From Apium graveolens (taxonomy: Eukaryota; Streptophyta; Magnoliopsida; Apiales; Apiaceae), in assembly GCF_009905375.1 (NCBI RefSeq), contig NC_133657.1, positions 1,426,001 through 1,490,000 of the forward strand: a stretch of DNA of 64,000 nucleotides, given 5' to 3'. Each line of letters starts with the position of its first letter. The first letter of the stretch is position 1. The translations under genes and the position numbers were made by a program. Below are positions 33,779 through 47,181 of this stretch, piece after piece. Under the pieces are notes generated by a model. It saw only the letters and a list, made by a program, of their open reading frames with translations, had not been told where the DNA came from and ran no database searches.

Positions 33779-34674
33779 ATGCCTCCCAGAAGAAATACCC
33801 GCACCAACACCCAGAATGAAGAAACCGACAACAACAACAATAACAACCAAGATGATACAAACCAGAATGCAAACCCAGGACCCATAGACCCAGCAATAGC
33901 CCAGATTCTTCAAATCTTGGCACAACAAACAGTTCACCTGGCACAACAACAACAAAGGCAGACCAATCCCTAGGTAACCTTCAAAACTTTTCAGGCAGTA
34001 AACCCACCAGAATTCAAGGGTTCCTTAGAGCCGATTGAAGCAAATGTTTGGTTAAAGGAAATAGAGAAGGCATTCGCCTTAGTGAAAGTGAAGGAGGAAC
34101 AGAAAGTTGAGTTTGCAAGTTACTATCTGAAGAATGAGGCCACCTATTGGTGGGAGATGGTGAAGACATTGGAAGGTACAGATGCTATTACTTGGGAGAG
34201 GTTTAAGGAATTGTTTTTAGAAAAGTATTTTCCTCAGTTTATCCAGGATCAAATGGAGCTGAAGTTTTTAAAATTAAAGCAAGGGAACATGTCGGTGGCA
34301 GATTATGAGAGTAAGTTTGAAGAATTGTCAAGGTATGTGCCATTATATGTAGATACTGACAGGAAGAAAGCTAAGAGATTTCAACAAGGTTTGAAGCCAT
34401 GGATCAGAGGGAAGGTAGCTATTTTTGAATTGGAGACTTATGCAGGAGTTGTACAGAAGGCTATGATTGCGGAGACAGAGAGTGAGATGTCACAGAAGGA
34501 GAAAGAAAGCAAGAAAAGGAAAGTTGAGGGAAGTGAGGGTCAGTCACAACCAGGGAAGTTTCCAAGTCTTAAGAAAGGCAATTTCAGCCAGGGAGAAAAT
34601 TTAATTTCAGGAGACAAAATGCAGGAGACAGAGGCCAGAGCAACCGTCCAGTTAATACGAATCAGTCGAATCAG
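33779..34674 (+). pseudogene. gag: Element B gag, broken
   Basis: Starts ATG 33779 (MPPRRNTRTNTQNEETD), with an N/Q-rich N-terminus and a TAG at 33971-33973 (probable CAG). The capsid domain (retrotransposon gag type) shows PPEFKGSLEPIEANVWLKE, YWWEMVKTLEG, FKELFLEKYFP and VADYESKFEELSRYVP. A frameshift near 34590 moves the reading to the frame that continues with the zinc knuckles of the polyprotein. Chromoviral gag-pol is normally a single frame, so this shift is a lesion. Confidence 0.85.
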
Positions 34675-37600
34675 TTGAGACTAACTTTTCCAGATTGTCA
34701 AGTATGTGGAAAGAAGCATGGAGGAGTCTGTAATAAGTTAAATGTGGTATGTTTCAAATGCAACCAGAAAGGGCACTATTCGAGGGAGTGCCAAAATCAA
34801 CCAACAAGAGAGCCAACAAATAAGGATAAGCCTATCCGGAATCCAGCAGTGAAGGTTCCAACCATTGGATTTACGTGCTTCAAATGTGGAAAGCTAGGAC
34901 ATATGGCCAGGGATTGCAAGACACCAACCCCAGTCAGTAATGCATTGAGGATTATGGGATCTACCCCAATAGTGAATGAGACTCCAAGGGCTAGAGTTTT
35001 TGACATGTCTGTGAAGGATGCTATCCAGGATACGGATGTCGTGGCAGGTACGCTTAATGTGAATTCTTTATGTGCCAAAGTGTTAATAGATTCAGGAGCA
35101 ACTCGATCGTTTGTTTCACAAGATTTTGTTAGTAAGTTAAATTGCCTAGTTGAGTATTTAAATGAAATAATGACTGTGGAATTAGCCAATCAAGAACGTA
35201 TAACTGTGAATCAAGTTTGTGGGAATTGTGAGATTGAGATCTCTGGTAGTAAGTTTTGTGTAGATTTGATACCATTTAAGTTAGGAGAATTTGACGTTAT
35301 ATTAGGAATGGATTGGTTATCTAAGCATGATGCCCAGATAGATTGTCGAAATAAGAAGGTAATGGTGAAAACGCCAGACGAAAGGATAGTAACGTTCAAG
35401 GGCCATAAGCAAGTAAAGAAGTTCTTAACAGTGATTCAAGCTAAGAAGTTATTACGGCAAGGATGCGAGCATTTTGTAGCATATGTGATCGACAGAAGTC
35501 AGGAGCCAGCAAAACTTGAAGATATTCCAGTAGTGAATGAATTTCCAGACGTGTTTCCCGACGAATTACCAGGTGTTTCTCCAGATAGAGAAATTGAATT
35601 TGCAATCGACTTAGCACCTGGAACAGAACCAGTATCCAAAGCCCCGTATAGAATGGCGCCCATTGAGATGAAAGAGTTAGCGAAGCAATTGTAAGAGCTG
35701 TTAGAGAAAGGAGTAATCAGACCCAGTGTGTCCCCGTGGGGAGCACCGGTATTATTTGTCAAGAAAAAAGATGGAAGCATGACATGAGACTATGCATCGA
35801 CTACAGGGAGCTCAATAAGCTTACAATCAAGAACAAATATCCGTTACCTAGAATTGACGATTTGTTTGACCAATTGAAGGGAGCCAAGTATTTCTCCAAA
35901 ATTGATTTAAGATCGGGATATCATCAACTGAAGATCAAGCCAGAAGATATACCAAAGACAGCTTTTCGAACAAGGTATGGACATTATGAATTTTTAGTAA
36001 TGTCTTTTGGATTGACCAATGCCCCGACAGCGTTTATGGACCCGATAAACAGAATTTTAAAGGAGTATTTGGATAAGTTCGTTATTGTGTTTATAGACGA
36101 TATTTTAATTTATTCAAAGACGGAAGAGGATCATGCGGAACATTTGAGGATAGCTTTGGAGATTTTAAGGAAAAAGAAGTTATATGCTAAATTCTCGAAG
36201 TATGAGTTTTGGTTACAGGAGGTTCAGTTCTTAGGACACATAGTCAGTAATGAAGGGATCAAAGTGGACCTAGCAAAGATTGAAGCAATTACAAATTGGG
36301 AGAGACCGAGAACACCCACCGAGGTAAGAAGTTTCTTGGGATTGGCGGGATATTACCGATGATTCGTCCAGAATTTCTCAAGGATTGTAACACCATTGAC
36401 AAAGCTTACACGAAAGAATGAAAAGTTTATATGGAACGATAAGTGCGAAGAAAGTTTTTAGGAGTTGAAGCGAAGATTAATTACGGTACCTGTTTTGTCA
36501 CTTCCAGATGATCAAGGGAATTTCGTAATTTATAGCGATGCTTCTCATAAAGGATTAGGATATGTTCTAATGCAGCATGACAAGGTGATTGCGTATACGT
36601 CAAGGCGATTAAAACCACACGAACAGAAGTATCCTACTCACGATGTGGAGCTAGCAGTCATAGTGTTTGCTTTGAAGATTTGGAGACATTACCTTTATGG
36701 AGAGAAGTATGAGATTTATACAGATCACAAAAGTTTAAAGTATATATTCACCCAGAAGGAACTTAATATGAGGCAAAGGAGATGGTTAGAGTTGATCAAA
36801 GATTATGATTGCTCGATTAATTATCATCCCGATAAAGCGAACATTGTAGCAGACGCATTGAGTCGGAAGGAAAGGTTAAATGAGTTATCAGTACCTGAAG
36901 AGATATATAAGGAATTTCATAAATTGGAATTGGAGATTAGAATTTGCAAGCCTGAGGAAGCGAAAGTGTACAGTATGACATTCCAGCCGGAGTTGTTGGA
37001 GAAAATAAAGAAAGGTCAGGAAGATGTAATGGATCAGGATATAAATCGTTTGGTAGGTGAAGAATTATGCACACATAAGGATGATCAAGGTATTCTGAGG
37101 TTTTCTTCCAGAATTTAGATTCCACCAGTAACAGAGCTAAAGAATGAAATTTTACAAGAAGCGCATAGTTCAAGATATTCCATCCATCCGGGGAGTACCA
37201 AAATGTACAGGGATTTAAAGGAAAATTATTGGTGGCCAGATATGAAGTGGGAAATTACGGAATGGGTTAGCAAATGTTATACCTGTCAGAAAGTTAAAGC
37301 AGAGCATCAGAGATCAAGCGGATTGCTACAGCCATTGGAGATTCCAGAGTGGAAGTGGGAACATATTGCCATGGATTTTATAGTTGGATTACCAAGGACA
37401 AGGGCTAATCATGATGCCATTTGGGTTATAGTGGATAGACTTACCAAGTCAGCTCATTTTCTGCCTATAAATGAAAGATTTTCGCTCGACAAGTTGGTCC
37501 ATATGTACCTAAAGGAAATCGTAGTTCGTCATGGAGTTCCTGTGTCTATCGTATCTGATCAAGATCCAAGATTTAATTCAAGATTTTGGAAAAGTTTTCA

Positions 37601-38330
37601 AGAATGTTTGGGAACAAGATTGAATATGAGTACGGCCTATCATCCCCAGACGGACGACCAAAGTGAAAGAACGATCCAGACAATCGAGGACATGTTACGT
37701 GTTTGTGCTATTGATTTCAAAGGAAGTTGGGACGAGCATTTACCTCTGGTAGAGTTTGCTTATAATAACAGTTATCACGCCAGCATTGGGATGCCACCCT
37801 ATGAAGCCCTTTATGGACGTAAATGTAGATCTCCAGTGTATTGGGACGAAGTAGGAGAACGCAAAATACTTGGACCTGAATTGGTACAGTAGACAAAGGA
37901 AATTGTTGAAATTATCCAGAAGAGATTAATAACCGCACAAGATCGTCAGAGGAAATATGCAGACCAGTCAAGGAAAGACATGGAATTTGAAGAAGGAAGC
38001 TTGGTATTACTGAAAATATCACCATGGAAAGGACTAACGAGGTTTGGAAAGAAAGGGAAGCTAAGTCCAAGATATGTCGGACCTTTTGAGATCCTAAAGC
38101 GCGTTGGCAAAGTAGCTTACGAGTTGGCGTTACCACCGCACATGGAGCACATTCACCATGTTTTTCACGTATCAATGCTTAAGAAGTACAATCCAGACTC
38201 CAGGCATGTAATAGAATATGAGCCAATAGAGCTTCAGGAAGATTTATCATATGTAGAGAGTCCGACAGAGATTCTAGAAGAAAGAGAAGAAGTATTGAGA
38301 AATAAATTGGTAATTATTTCTGGGATATGA
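34675..38330 (+). pseudogene. pol: Element B gag tail and pol: knuckles, PR, RT, RNase H, integrase, truncated chromodomain
   Basis: Two CCHC knuckles (CFKCNQKGHYSREC near 34750, CFKCGKLGHMARDC near 34880). Protease VLIDSGATRSFVS near 35083. RT with [11 protein letters not shown] near 36095, RNase [14 protein letters not shown] near 36525, integrase HHCC ending CYTCQK near 37290, Asp in MDFIVGLP, Asp in VSDQDPRF and Glu in QSERTIQ. A five-base insertion near 35780 shifts the frame. Stops at about 35692, 36360, 36460, 37116 and 37890 are mostly C-to-T or G-to-A. The integrase tail (FEILKRVGKVAYELALPP, VFHVSMLKKY) leads to a chromodomain that breaks off after VLRNKLV and jumps to SGI-stop; element D keeps the missing ~35 residues. 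Dead copy. Confidence 0.9.
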
Positions 38331-38341
38331 GGGGGGAAGGA
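38328..38341 (+). other. Polypurine tract of element B
   Basis: TGAGGGGGGAAGGA directly before the 3' LTR. Confidence 0.85.
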
Positions 38342-41300
38342 TGTAATATCCGGGATATATCGTGTAATTATTTTGCTATTAAATAATTATTATATGTGTT
38401 CAGTCTAATCTGTAAATTAATTGTTAAGTGTTATATGTATTTGGATATTCAAAAATAATATTAATTGAGTATTTTAATTTTTATATGTCCAAAATAAAAT
38501 ATAGATAATTGTCATATCTCCCTAATTATTTTTATGTTGATTTATGAATTTATAAGAATGATATGAAATTTATAAACTCTTTTTCCGGGTATTTAAAATC
38601 TATTTTATAAAAACGGGAACCAACCGATGTCACCCGTTGTTACGTTTTTGGAACCCGAAACTCTTCCGAGAACTCCTTCCTAACCTAATTGCAATATTCC
38701 GAGCATTTTCCATGTTTTGACTTTTTCGATCCGGCGTACGGTTTGTCCTGCGCGGGTCCCGGCGCAACATTTTCGATACAATATTCGTTTCGATAAATCA
38801 ATAAAATCGTATTTTCGATAAACGGGAGCTTTTTATTAAACTATCACAATTATCACCTCGTAATACGTGTAACCAGGCACTGAGACCAAGACCGCAGTAC
38901 AAATTGTACTGATTTGGATAATTATCCCGAAAACCGATACTGTTTGGATCAGTTTTTAAATATAAACGTACTGTTTTATATCCGGAATGATCCAACGGGA
39001 TACTAATTTTCCGTAAATATAAATAACCTTTTCCCGTATTTTATTTCGTATCAAAATCATTTGCAGACAGATAATTATATAATTTTCAGAGAAAACCCTA
39101 ATTTCATAAACTGTTCTAAGAATCAAACAGCAAAACGAAGGCGTTACGAATCTCTGTTTTCAAAGCTCGAGTACTCAGTCCAAAGGATTTGAAGTGTTCT
39201 ATCAGATTCTGAGCTTCGTTTTACTGCAGAAATCAAGGTTTATTTTCTATATTTTTATTTAATTTCGAATTAATTTTATTTAAAATATTGTTCGGATGAT
39301 TGTTTGTATGCTTTGATGATTGCATGTTGTAGAGCTTGTTTTCTTGATGATTTTGATATATTATACGTCTGATTTGGAGTTCAATAACATGTTCAAATTT
39401 GAGTTTGATTTTCGAATTTTAAAATTAGGGTTTATAACCCGTATGAATGTTTTCAATTGAAATTTGGGGGTTTTTGATTTAGGGGTTATTAGCTGTTGAA
39501 TTATAGTGGGTTGTGTTCCTTATGAAATTTGCAATCGATTGATATATAGCTCGTTAACAGAGGATGTCTGAATCGAAGGGAGTTGTGTTTTTAAAATTTC
39601 CGATGTTCGCCGGAAACCGGCGATGTTCTTGGCCAATTTCTGGCCAAGTCTGGGGTTATTTGAATGATTTGATTGCATTAACAAGTTCCTGGTGTTGTGT
39701 AGAGTAAATCTGGAGGTGATGGTGGTGGGAGGATGCCGGAGGCGAGTTCTCCGGCCACCACCGATTATTTTCCGGCGACCCCCCTGGAAAATTACAGTTT
39801 AGTACTTGTAGTTTTGAAAACGATACAGTTTGGTCCCCCAGGTTTCCGAAACTTACAAATATAGGATTCCTGTTTACAATTTATTTAAAAATCATATTTC
39901 CTATTTATTTTTATTATAAAAATTCATTTTTAATTTCTGAAAATTCTAAAAATTATTATTTTAATTTCGAAAATTATTTTTAATTCAAAAATAAATCTGA
40001 ATTAATTAGTTAATTAATTTCAGTTAATTTTTAATTGATTAATTGGTCAATTAATTCGAAAATTAATTGATTAATTAATTTAATTAATTATTAATTGATT
40101 TTAATTAATTATTTAATTAGATTTAATTATTTAAAAATGATTTAAAAATTCCGAAAAATAGTTTCGAGCTTTAAAATATTATTCTAAATTATTTCCAAGG
40201 CTCGATGATTATTATAAAATTGTTTCGGAGCCAGAATTGGCCAACCGAACCCTGTTTATTACTTCAAAATTGATCCAACGACCCGTTTTAATTCCGAAAA
40301 ATGTTTTAAAAATCATTTTAATTACCAGAAAGCCTATTTATGACCCGAAACTTCTTTATAAATGATATGTCATTGATTATGTGACGTATTATGTGTTATA
40401 TGTGACTTGTTGGTTGACTGTCGGTCTGTATATTCGATGTGTACTTGTTTATTGCGTAACTTTCAATCCGTTAATCGGATTTGGGTGAAACGAAGGGTAG
40501 ATAGAAGTATGTGTTGAATAGAATCATATGAGTTGAATATTGATAGATGCTTATGATACGTGAGCAGAAGAGGCAAGACGTAGGAAAAGGAAACAGGTAG
40601 TTGAGGAGTAAGACGGTTGAGATTGGAAGCGAGTGCAGTGTAGTAAGCTAATACCAGGAAAGTGTTCTGAACGTTCTCGAGATATTGTAGTACTTGGTAG
40701 TCTTGTTGATATTGCAAGTGCTTTGAAGCACTGAAACCTAAATCCTGATTCCAGTTTTGATCTTTAGCCGTAAACCTGATTCTTTCTAGACCATTGATTG
40801 TTGTATACCCAAACACGAATCACAAATATATGATACTACTCCACAAATATATACAAACTAAATACCGAACACTGAATTGAATTGCCCACACACTCAAACC
40901 ATTGTATCATATACTTTGAAAGGCAAAATCCTTGAAACCTTGAAACACTGATTCCTTTGTTATCCAATTCTTTCATTACCCAACAGCTAAGCTTTGAAAA
41001 TGCCATATTAATCCTTATGAACACTGAAACCATTTCATTATGGAACATCCAATGTTGTTAATGATTCTGTTTATTGTTTATTATTACTTATTCTGTTATT
41101 ATGTTAAAATTGGATTGTTTTTATAAAATTGTGGACCAGATTCGTGGTCAGACCATATAATGGTCAAGTTAGGCCAATGTGTGCCTTGGATCCTGTAGTT
41201 AGAGCAATGTTGTGTGCTTTGCTCGGGGTTAGTGCGTGACTGATCAGCAGCCTAACCTTGGTTTTTAAAATAAAAGTATAATATCCAATTCTAAGTCATA

Positions 41301-41761
41301 ACCCATTGTTCACTTGATATCATAACCATATTTACCTGATGATCATTATTCTCAGTTTTGTCATTGTGACTTGCTGAGCTAGCTCATTTGTGCGATGTTA
41401 TTTAAATTCTTTCCAGTTAAAAAGGAACCGATTAGTAGCGAGGATCCCCAGTCCAGCGCGAGAGCTAGGGGTTCAGGTTGAGGAAGCTGAGCTAATAGGC
41501 TTCTTTTGGAATAATTTAAGTTTGTACAAGTTTGTATTAATGTTTAATACTCAGTTTGAGTTTGAATGGTTGGGATTTGATCGGTATGTAATATATTAGT
41601 GTGTTTGGCTTGTGTGCATACTTTAACCTGTTGTGATCCATGGTAGTTGGTAAGTAGGGTTACTGCATATTATTATTATCTTTATTATTGTTATAAGCAG
41701 GTTATAAATAAGGTGTGTGTGTGGACCCCAAACTTCTGACCCGGGTTTGGAGGGCGCCACA
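38342..41761 (+). repeat. 3' LTR of element B
   Basis: 3420 bp, matching 29240-32610 with scattered differences and ~54 extra bases around 40128-40181 (ATTTAAAAATG...TTATTC), flanked by short direct repeats. Confidence 0.95.
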
Positions 41762-41766
41762 GTCAT
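41762..41766 (+). other. Target-site duplication of element B, right
   Basis: GTCAT, identical to 29235-29239; element C coding sequence resumes here. Confidence 0.92.
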
Positions 41767-43516
41767 CGTTTAAACATTCTCCCTAATTGCACGGGCGTGC
41801 GACAGAAGCGTCGCCCAGTGAGCGGGGAAAGGGTGATAGCGTTAAAAGAAGAGGTTGACCGATTGTTGGAAGTGGGGTTGATCAAAGAATCTTACTACCC
41901 CGAGTGGCTTGCAAATCCGGTGCTCGTAAAAAAACCGAACATAAAGTGGAGGACATGTGTAGATTTCACAGATCTCAACAAGGCCTATCCAAAGGATAGT
42001 TTCCCGCTCCCATGAATTGATCAGTTGGTTGACGCGACGGCAGGGCATGCCTTGCTAAGTTTCATGGATGCATACTCTGGTTACAATCAGATTCTCATGT
42101 ATGGTCCTGATCAAGAGCATACATCCTTCATCACCGACAGGGGCCTGTACTGCTACATAGGGATGCTGTTTGGATTGATTAACGCTGGCGCAACCTATCA
42201 ACGGTTGGTGAATATGATGTTCAAAAACTATATTGGGAGAACCATGGAGGTGTATGTGGATGATATGTTGGTGAAATCCAAGAAAGCGAATGACCATATC
42301 AAGCACTTGATGTAAATATTTAACATTCTAAGGAGGTTTCACATGAAGTTGAATCCACAAAAGTGTGTGTTCGGCATGGAGTCGGATAAGTTTCTTGGAT
42401 TCATTGTCAACCATAGAGGAATTGAAGCTAACCCCGTAAAGATGAAGGCATTGTTGGATATGAAATCACCCACCAATATAAAACAGGTGCAGAGCTTAAC
42501 TGGAAGGATCGCCGCACTAAATCGATTTGTTTCCAAATCATCTGACAGATGCAAGGAATTCTTTGAGGCAATTAAGTTGGCAGGGAAAGACTTCGTATGG
42601 ACACCAGAATGTGAAGAGGCTTTCAGAAAGATCAAGGAGAAACTGGGAAACCCTCCCATGTTGTCAAAACCGTTAGATGGAGAATCTCTAATACTGTATC
42701 TTGCGGTATCTTATTATTCAATCAGCACTGTTCTGGTAAGAGAGGAAGACAGACAGCAGTCACCGGTGTATTATGTGAGCAAGCGGTTGCATGATGCTGA
42801 GACTCGCTACACCAGCATGGAGAAGCTGGTTTATGCCCTGATCCTTGCGTCGAGAAAATTACGACCATACTTTCAGGCCCATAGAATTGAAGTCCGTACA
42901 GCATACCCGCTACGACAAGTTCTCCACAAACCAGAATCATCGGGGGAATGTTGAAGTGGGCTGTGGAGTTAAGACAGTTCGATTTGGAATGTATGCCCCG
43001 AACATCAATTAAAGGACAAGCCTTAGCTGATTTCTTATTGGAATTTGACTCTGCAGTTGATGACAGAGCTTTAGTAATGCTACATCCTTCTCATACAGAG
43101 GAGTCTTTGGAGGAATTTCCATATCCCTGGTGGATCTTACATGTAGATGGGGCAGTTAACAATGGAGGAGCAGGTGCGGGTATAGTACTTGTGTCTCCAA
43201 AAGGCCATCATCTGATGAGCGCAATTCACTTCAAATTTTATGTAACAAATAATGATGCAGAATATGAAGCATTGATTAATGACATAAAGATCCCATTGGA
43301 AATGGGAGTGTGTAACCTAATTGCGAGGAGTGACTCGGAGCTAGTGGTAAATTAGGTGAATGGGGGGTTTCAAGCTCGAGGACCACAGACAGAATTGTAC
43401 TTGAGATGCGCGCAACACCTAATTGAAAAAGTTCAGAGAAGTTAGGCTGAAGTGTGTACCACGGGAGAAGAACAAGAACGCGGATGCCCTGGCAAAAATG
43501 GGGTCGCAGCAGGAAA
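41767..43516 (+). pseudogene. pol: Element C RT, RNase H and archaeal-type RNase H
   Basis: Continues the frame cut at 29239. RT: RLLEVGLIKESYYPEWLANP, CVDFTDLNKAYPKDSFPLP, FMDAYSGYNQI and catalytic YVDDMLVKSKK near 42250. RNase H: LILYLAVSYYSISTVLV (first Asp lost, as in A) and VYALILASRKLRPYFQAH. Second RNase H: WWILHVDGAVNNGGAGAG near 43130, NNDAEYEALI and ARSDSELVV. Stops at 42014 (TGA), 42313 (TAA) and 43353 (TAG) fit CGA, CAA and CAG origins; frameshifts lie near 42950 and 43430. The C-terminal [20 protein letters not shown] is fused directly to the gag knuckle of element D near 43516; the link from here to integrase is missing. Confidence 0.88.
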
Positions 43517-46500
43517 GATGCACTTGTGGAAGGATGCACACTGGGGAGTGTAGAGGAAAGCCAGTAACCTGCTTTAAGTGCGGTCGGGAAGGTCACTATT
43601 CAACTAAGTGCCCTTCATCAACCCCTGCCGTCATTCCAACCACCACTTGTCATCAGTGTGGACGCCGGGGTCATTGGAAGAGGGAATGCCCAATGAACAA
43701 ACCAGCAGCTTCAGGAGCCAGCAGGGCTGCCTCCAATAAGGCACCTACTGCGAGGACTTTCAACATGACAGTCCAGGATGCTATGAAAGACTCAGATGTG
43801 ATAGCAGGTACCCTTTCTCTAAATTCAGTCAGGGCAAACGTTTTATTTGATTCGGGAGCAACTAAATCTTTTATATCAAGGGACTTTGCACGTAAATTAA
43901 GACTTAAAGCTAAACCCTTCATAGAGCCCTTACAAGTAGAAATAGCCAACCATGAAATTATTCCTGTTAACCAGATTCACCCAGCCTGTGAGATAGACAT
44001 AGGGGAGCAATCTTTTAGTGTTGATCTGATCCCTTTTAAATTAGGGGAGTTTGATGTAATTTTGGGAATGGACTGGCTATCTAGCAATGATGCTCAGATA
44101 GACTGTAAGGGGAAGAAAGTTAAGTTAAATATCCCAGGAAAGAAAGAAGTTATATTTAGAGGAAAGAGGCAGACGCAGAAATTTTTGACTATGGCCCAGG
44201 ACAGAAGGATGCTACAAAAAGGAAATGAGGCCTACCTAGCCTATGTGGTGGACACGCAGAAGGAGGTGCCCAACTTACAAGATATTCCGGTATTCCCACA
44301 AGACCTTCCGGGATTACCGCCCGATAGAGTGATTGAATTTGCTATTGAGTTGGCCCCAGGGACGGCGCCAGTTTCAAAAGCACCTTACCGATTAGCCCCG
44401 TTAGAAATGAAGGAGTTAGCTATCCAATTGCAGGAACTCTTGAATAAGGGTATGATAAGACCTAGTGTGTCTCCGTGGGGGGCACCAGTTTTATTTGTTA
44501 AAAAGAAAGATGGGAGCATGAGGCTGTGCATCGACTATCGAGAGTTGAACAAGCTAACTATAAAGAACAGGTACCCATTACCTAGAATAGACGATCTGTT
44601 CGACCAGCTAAAGGATGCTATTTATTTTTCCAAGATCGACCTGGGAACTGGATAACACCACCTAAAGATTAAACCCGAAGATATTTCCAAGACAGCGTTC
44701 CGTACCAGGTATGGGCATTATGAGTTCTTGGTAATGTACTTTGGATTAACCAATGCCCCATCGGCTTTCATGGACTTAATGAACAGAGTATTTAAGAAGT
44801 ACTTGGACAAGTGTGTGATAGTTTTTATCAATGATATTTTGATCTACTCAAGGACTGAGGCAGAACATGCAGAGCATTTGAGGATAGCTCTAGGAATACT
44901 CAGAGAGGAACAGTTATATGCCAAATTCTCGAAGTGTGAATTCTGGCGGAATGAAGTACAGTTTTTATGACATGTGATCAATAAAGAAGGAGTATTGGTC
45001 GACCCCTCCAAGATAGAGGCGGTCTCAAATTGGGAAAGGCCAACCACACCCACAGAGGTAAGGAGTTTCATAGGATTGGCCGGCTACTATCGTAGATTTG
45101 TACAGGACTTTGCGAAGATCGCAGCCCCTTTGACACGACTTACTCGTAAGACAGAGAAGTTTGAATGGACGGAGAAATGCGAGAACAGTTTTCAGGAATT
45201 AAAGAAAAGGTTGGTAACGGCCCCGGTGTTGGCATTGCCGGACGGAAAAGGAGATTTTGTGATATATAGTGACGCGTCGCACAAAGGATTAGGGTGTGTG
45301 CTTATGCAGCACGGTAAAGTGAGTGTGTATGCATCGAGACAACTGAAGGAATACGAGATTAGATATCCTACTCATGACCTTGAGCTCGCGGAAATAGTAT
45401 TTGCCTTAAAAATTTGGAGGCACTACTTGTATGGAGAGAAGTGCGAGATTTTCACAGACCATAAGAGCCTCAAGTACATATTTACGCAGAAAGAGCTCAA
45501 CATGCGCCAGAGGAGATGGTTAGAACTAATCAAGGACTATGATTGTGAGATTCTCTATCACCCGGGGAAAGCCAATATGGTGGCTGACGCCCTCAGTAGG
45601 AAGGAAAGACTCAGAATGATAACGACTTTGGAAGAATTGATAAGGGATTTTGAGAGAATGGAAATAGAAGTAAAGGTAACCGGAACCGGAACTGAAAAGC
45701 TTTGTGAGATCTCAATGCAACCAGAGTTATTGGAAAAGATCAGATTGTGCCAAGAAAAAATAATGAATGAAGGCAGAGAGTCAATGACTGGAGAGGAGAT
45801 CCATACTGAGAAAGATGATAAAGGGATAATGAGGTACTCCTACCGGATTTGGGTTCCGAATGTTCAAGAGCTTAAAGATGAGATTTTGAATGAAAGCCAT
45901 AGTTCAAGGTATTCCATTCACCCGAGAAGCACCAAGATGTATAGAGATTTGAAGGAATATTACTGGTGGCCCAACATGAAGAGGGATGTAGCAGAATGGG
46001 TAAGCAAATGTTTGACTTGCCAAAGAGTAAAGGCAGAGCACCAGAGACCCAGTGGACTTTTATGACCCCTGGAGATTCCCGAATGGAAATGGGAACATAT
46101 AGCGATGGATTTTGTTGTAGGCTTGCCAAGGACGAAAGCCAACCATGACACCATATGGGTAATTATAGACCGACTGACAAAGTCAGCTCATTTCATTCCT
46201 ATCAATGAGAGATACACAGTCGATAGACTGGTGGACATTTACCTTAAGGAAATAGTGACGCGACATGGAGTCCCAGCGTCCATTGTCTCAGACCGAGACC
46301 CCAGGTTCAACTCCAGATTTTGGAGGAGCTTTCAAGAATGTGCGGGGACCAAGTTAAATATGAGTACCGCGTACCATCCCCAGACGGATGGGCAGAGTGA
46401 AAGGACCATCCAGACACCAGAGGATATGTTGAGAGTCTGTGCAATAGACTTTAAAGGAAGTTGGGATGATCACTTGCCGTTAATCGAGTTTTCTTATAAC

Positions 46501-47149
46501 AATAGCTTTCATGCTAGCATCGGAATGCCGCCTTATGAGGCCCTGTACGGAAGAAGGTGTCGATCTCCCTTATACTGGGATGAAGTAGGGGAGCGAAAGA
46601 TGCTCGGACCCGAAGTGGTCCAAAGGACCAAAGACATAGTGGATCTTATCAAAGGACGGCTTGTGGCAGCCCAAGACAGACAGAAGAAATATGCAGACCT
46701 AGCCCGAAAGGACAAGGAATATGAAGTAGGGGACTTAGTACTGCTAAAGGTATCCCCTTGGAAGGGATTAATGAGATTTGGAAAGAAAGGAAAACTAAGC
46801 CCAAGGTACATTGGTCCTTTTGAGATATTAAGACGGATTGGAAAGTTAGCTTACGAGCTAGCCTTACCCCCTAACTTGCAACAAGTTCATAATGTGTTCC
46901 ATGTATCAATGCTAAGGAAGTATCATCGGGATGCCAGACACATAGTGGAGTACGAGCAGGTGGATATGCAACCAGATCTGACGTACGTGGAGAAGCCAGT
47001 AAGGATTATAGATAAGAAGGAGCAGGTGCTTCGGAACAAAGTGATCAAGCTAGTCAGAGTGCTATGGCAGAATCATAATGTGGAAGAATGAACTTGGGAA
47101 CTAGAGAGCGCAATGCTAGAAAAGTACCCCCATTTGTTTTCTATTTGAT
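43516..47149 (+). pseudogene. pol: Element D left copy: truncated gag-pol (knuckles to chromodomain)
   Basis: Begins in the gag at [11 protein letters not shown], with knuckles [14 protein letters not shown] and [14 protein letters not shown], protease [13 protein letters not shown] near 43847, RT, RNase [14 protein letters not shown] near 45255, integrase ([30 protein letters not shown]) and a chromodomain ending LEKYPHLFSI. All in one frame with stops at 44653, 44968, 46063 and 47089 and no frameshift. A 21-base deletion at about 44291, flanked by GTA, removes seven residues (VNEFEDV) present in the right copy. The RT motif reads FINDILIYS, Asp to Asn at the first catalytic aspartate. The upstream frame is open into element C, making a chimeric ORF 43423-44655. 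Confidence 0.9.
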
Positions 47150-47168
47150 TCTGGGACGGAATCCTTTT

Positions 47169-47181
47169 AAGGAGGGGAGAC
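47169..47181 (+). other. Polypurine tract of element D left copy
   Basis: AAGGAGGGGAGAC before the LTR at 47182; the same tract is at 57163-57175. Confidence 0.8.

Larger units (their letters stand above)
29240..41761 (+). mobile_element. Element B: complete Tekay/Del-like chromovirus
   Basis: 12,522 bp with LTRs of 3371 and 3420 bp, perfect 5-bp duplication, primer site, pre-gag ORF, gag, PR-RT-RH-IN and polypurine tract. Long LTRs plus a C-terminal chromodomain trace point to the Tekay (Del) branch of plant chromoviruses. By eye the LTRs are about 98% identical apart from one ~54-bp indel. Several stops and two frameshifts inactivate it. It sits in the pol of element C. Confidence 0.95.
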
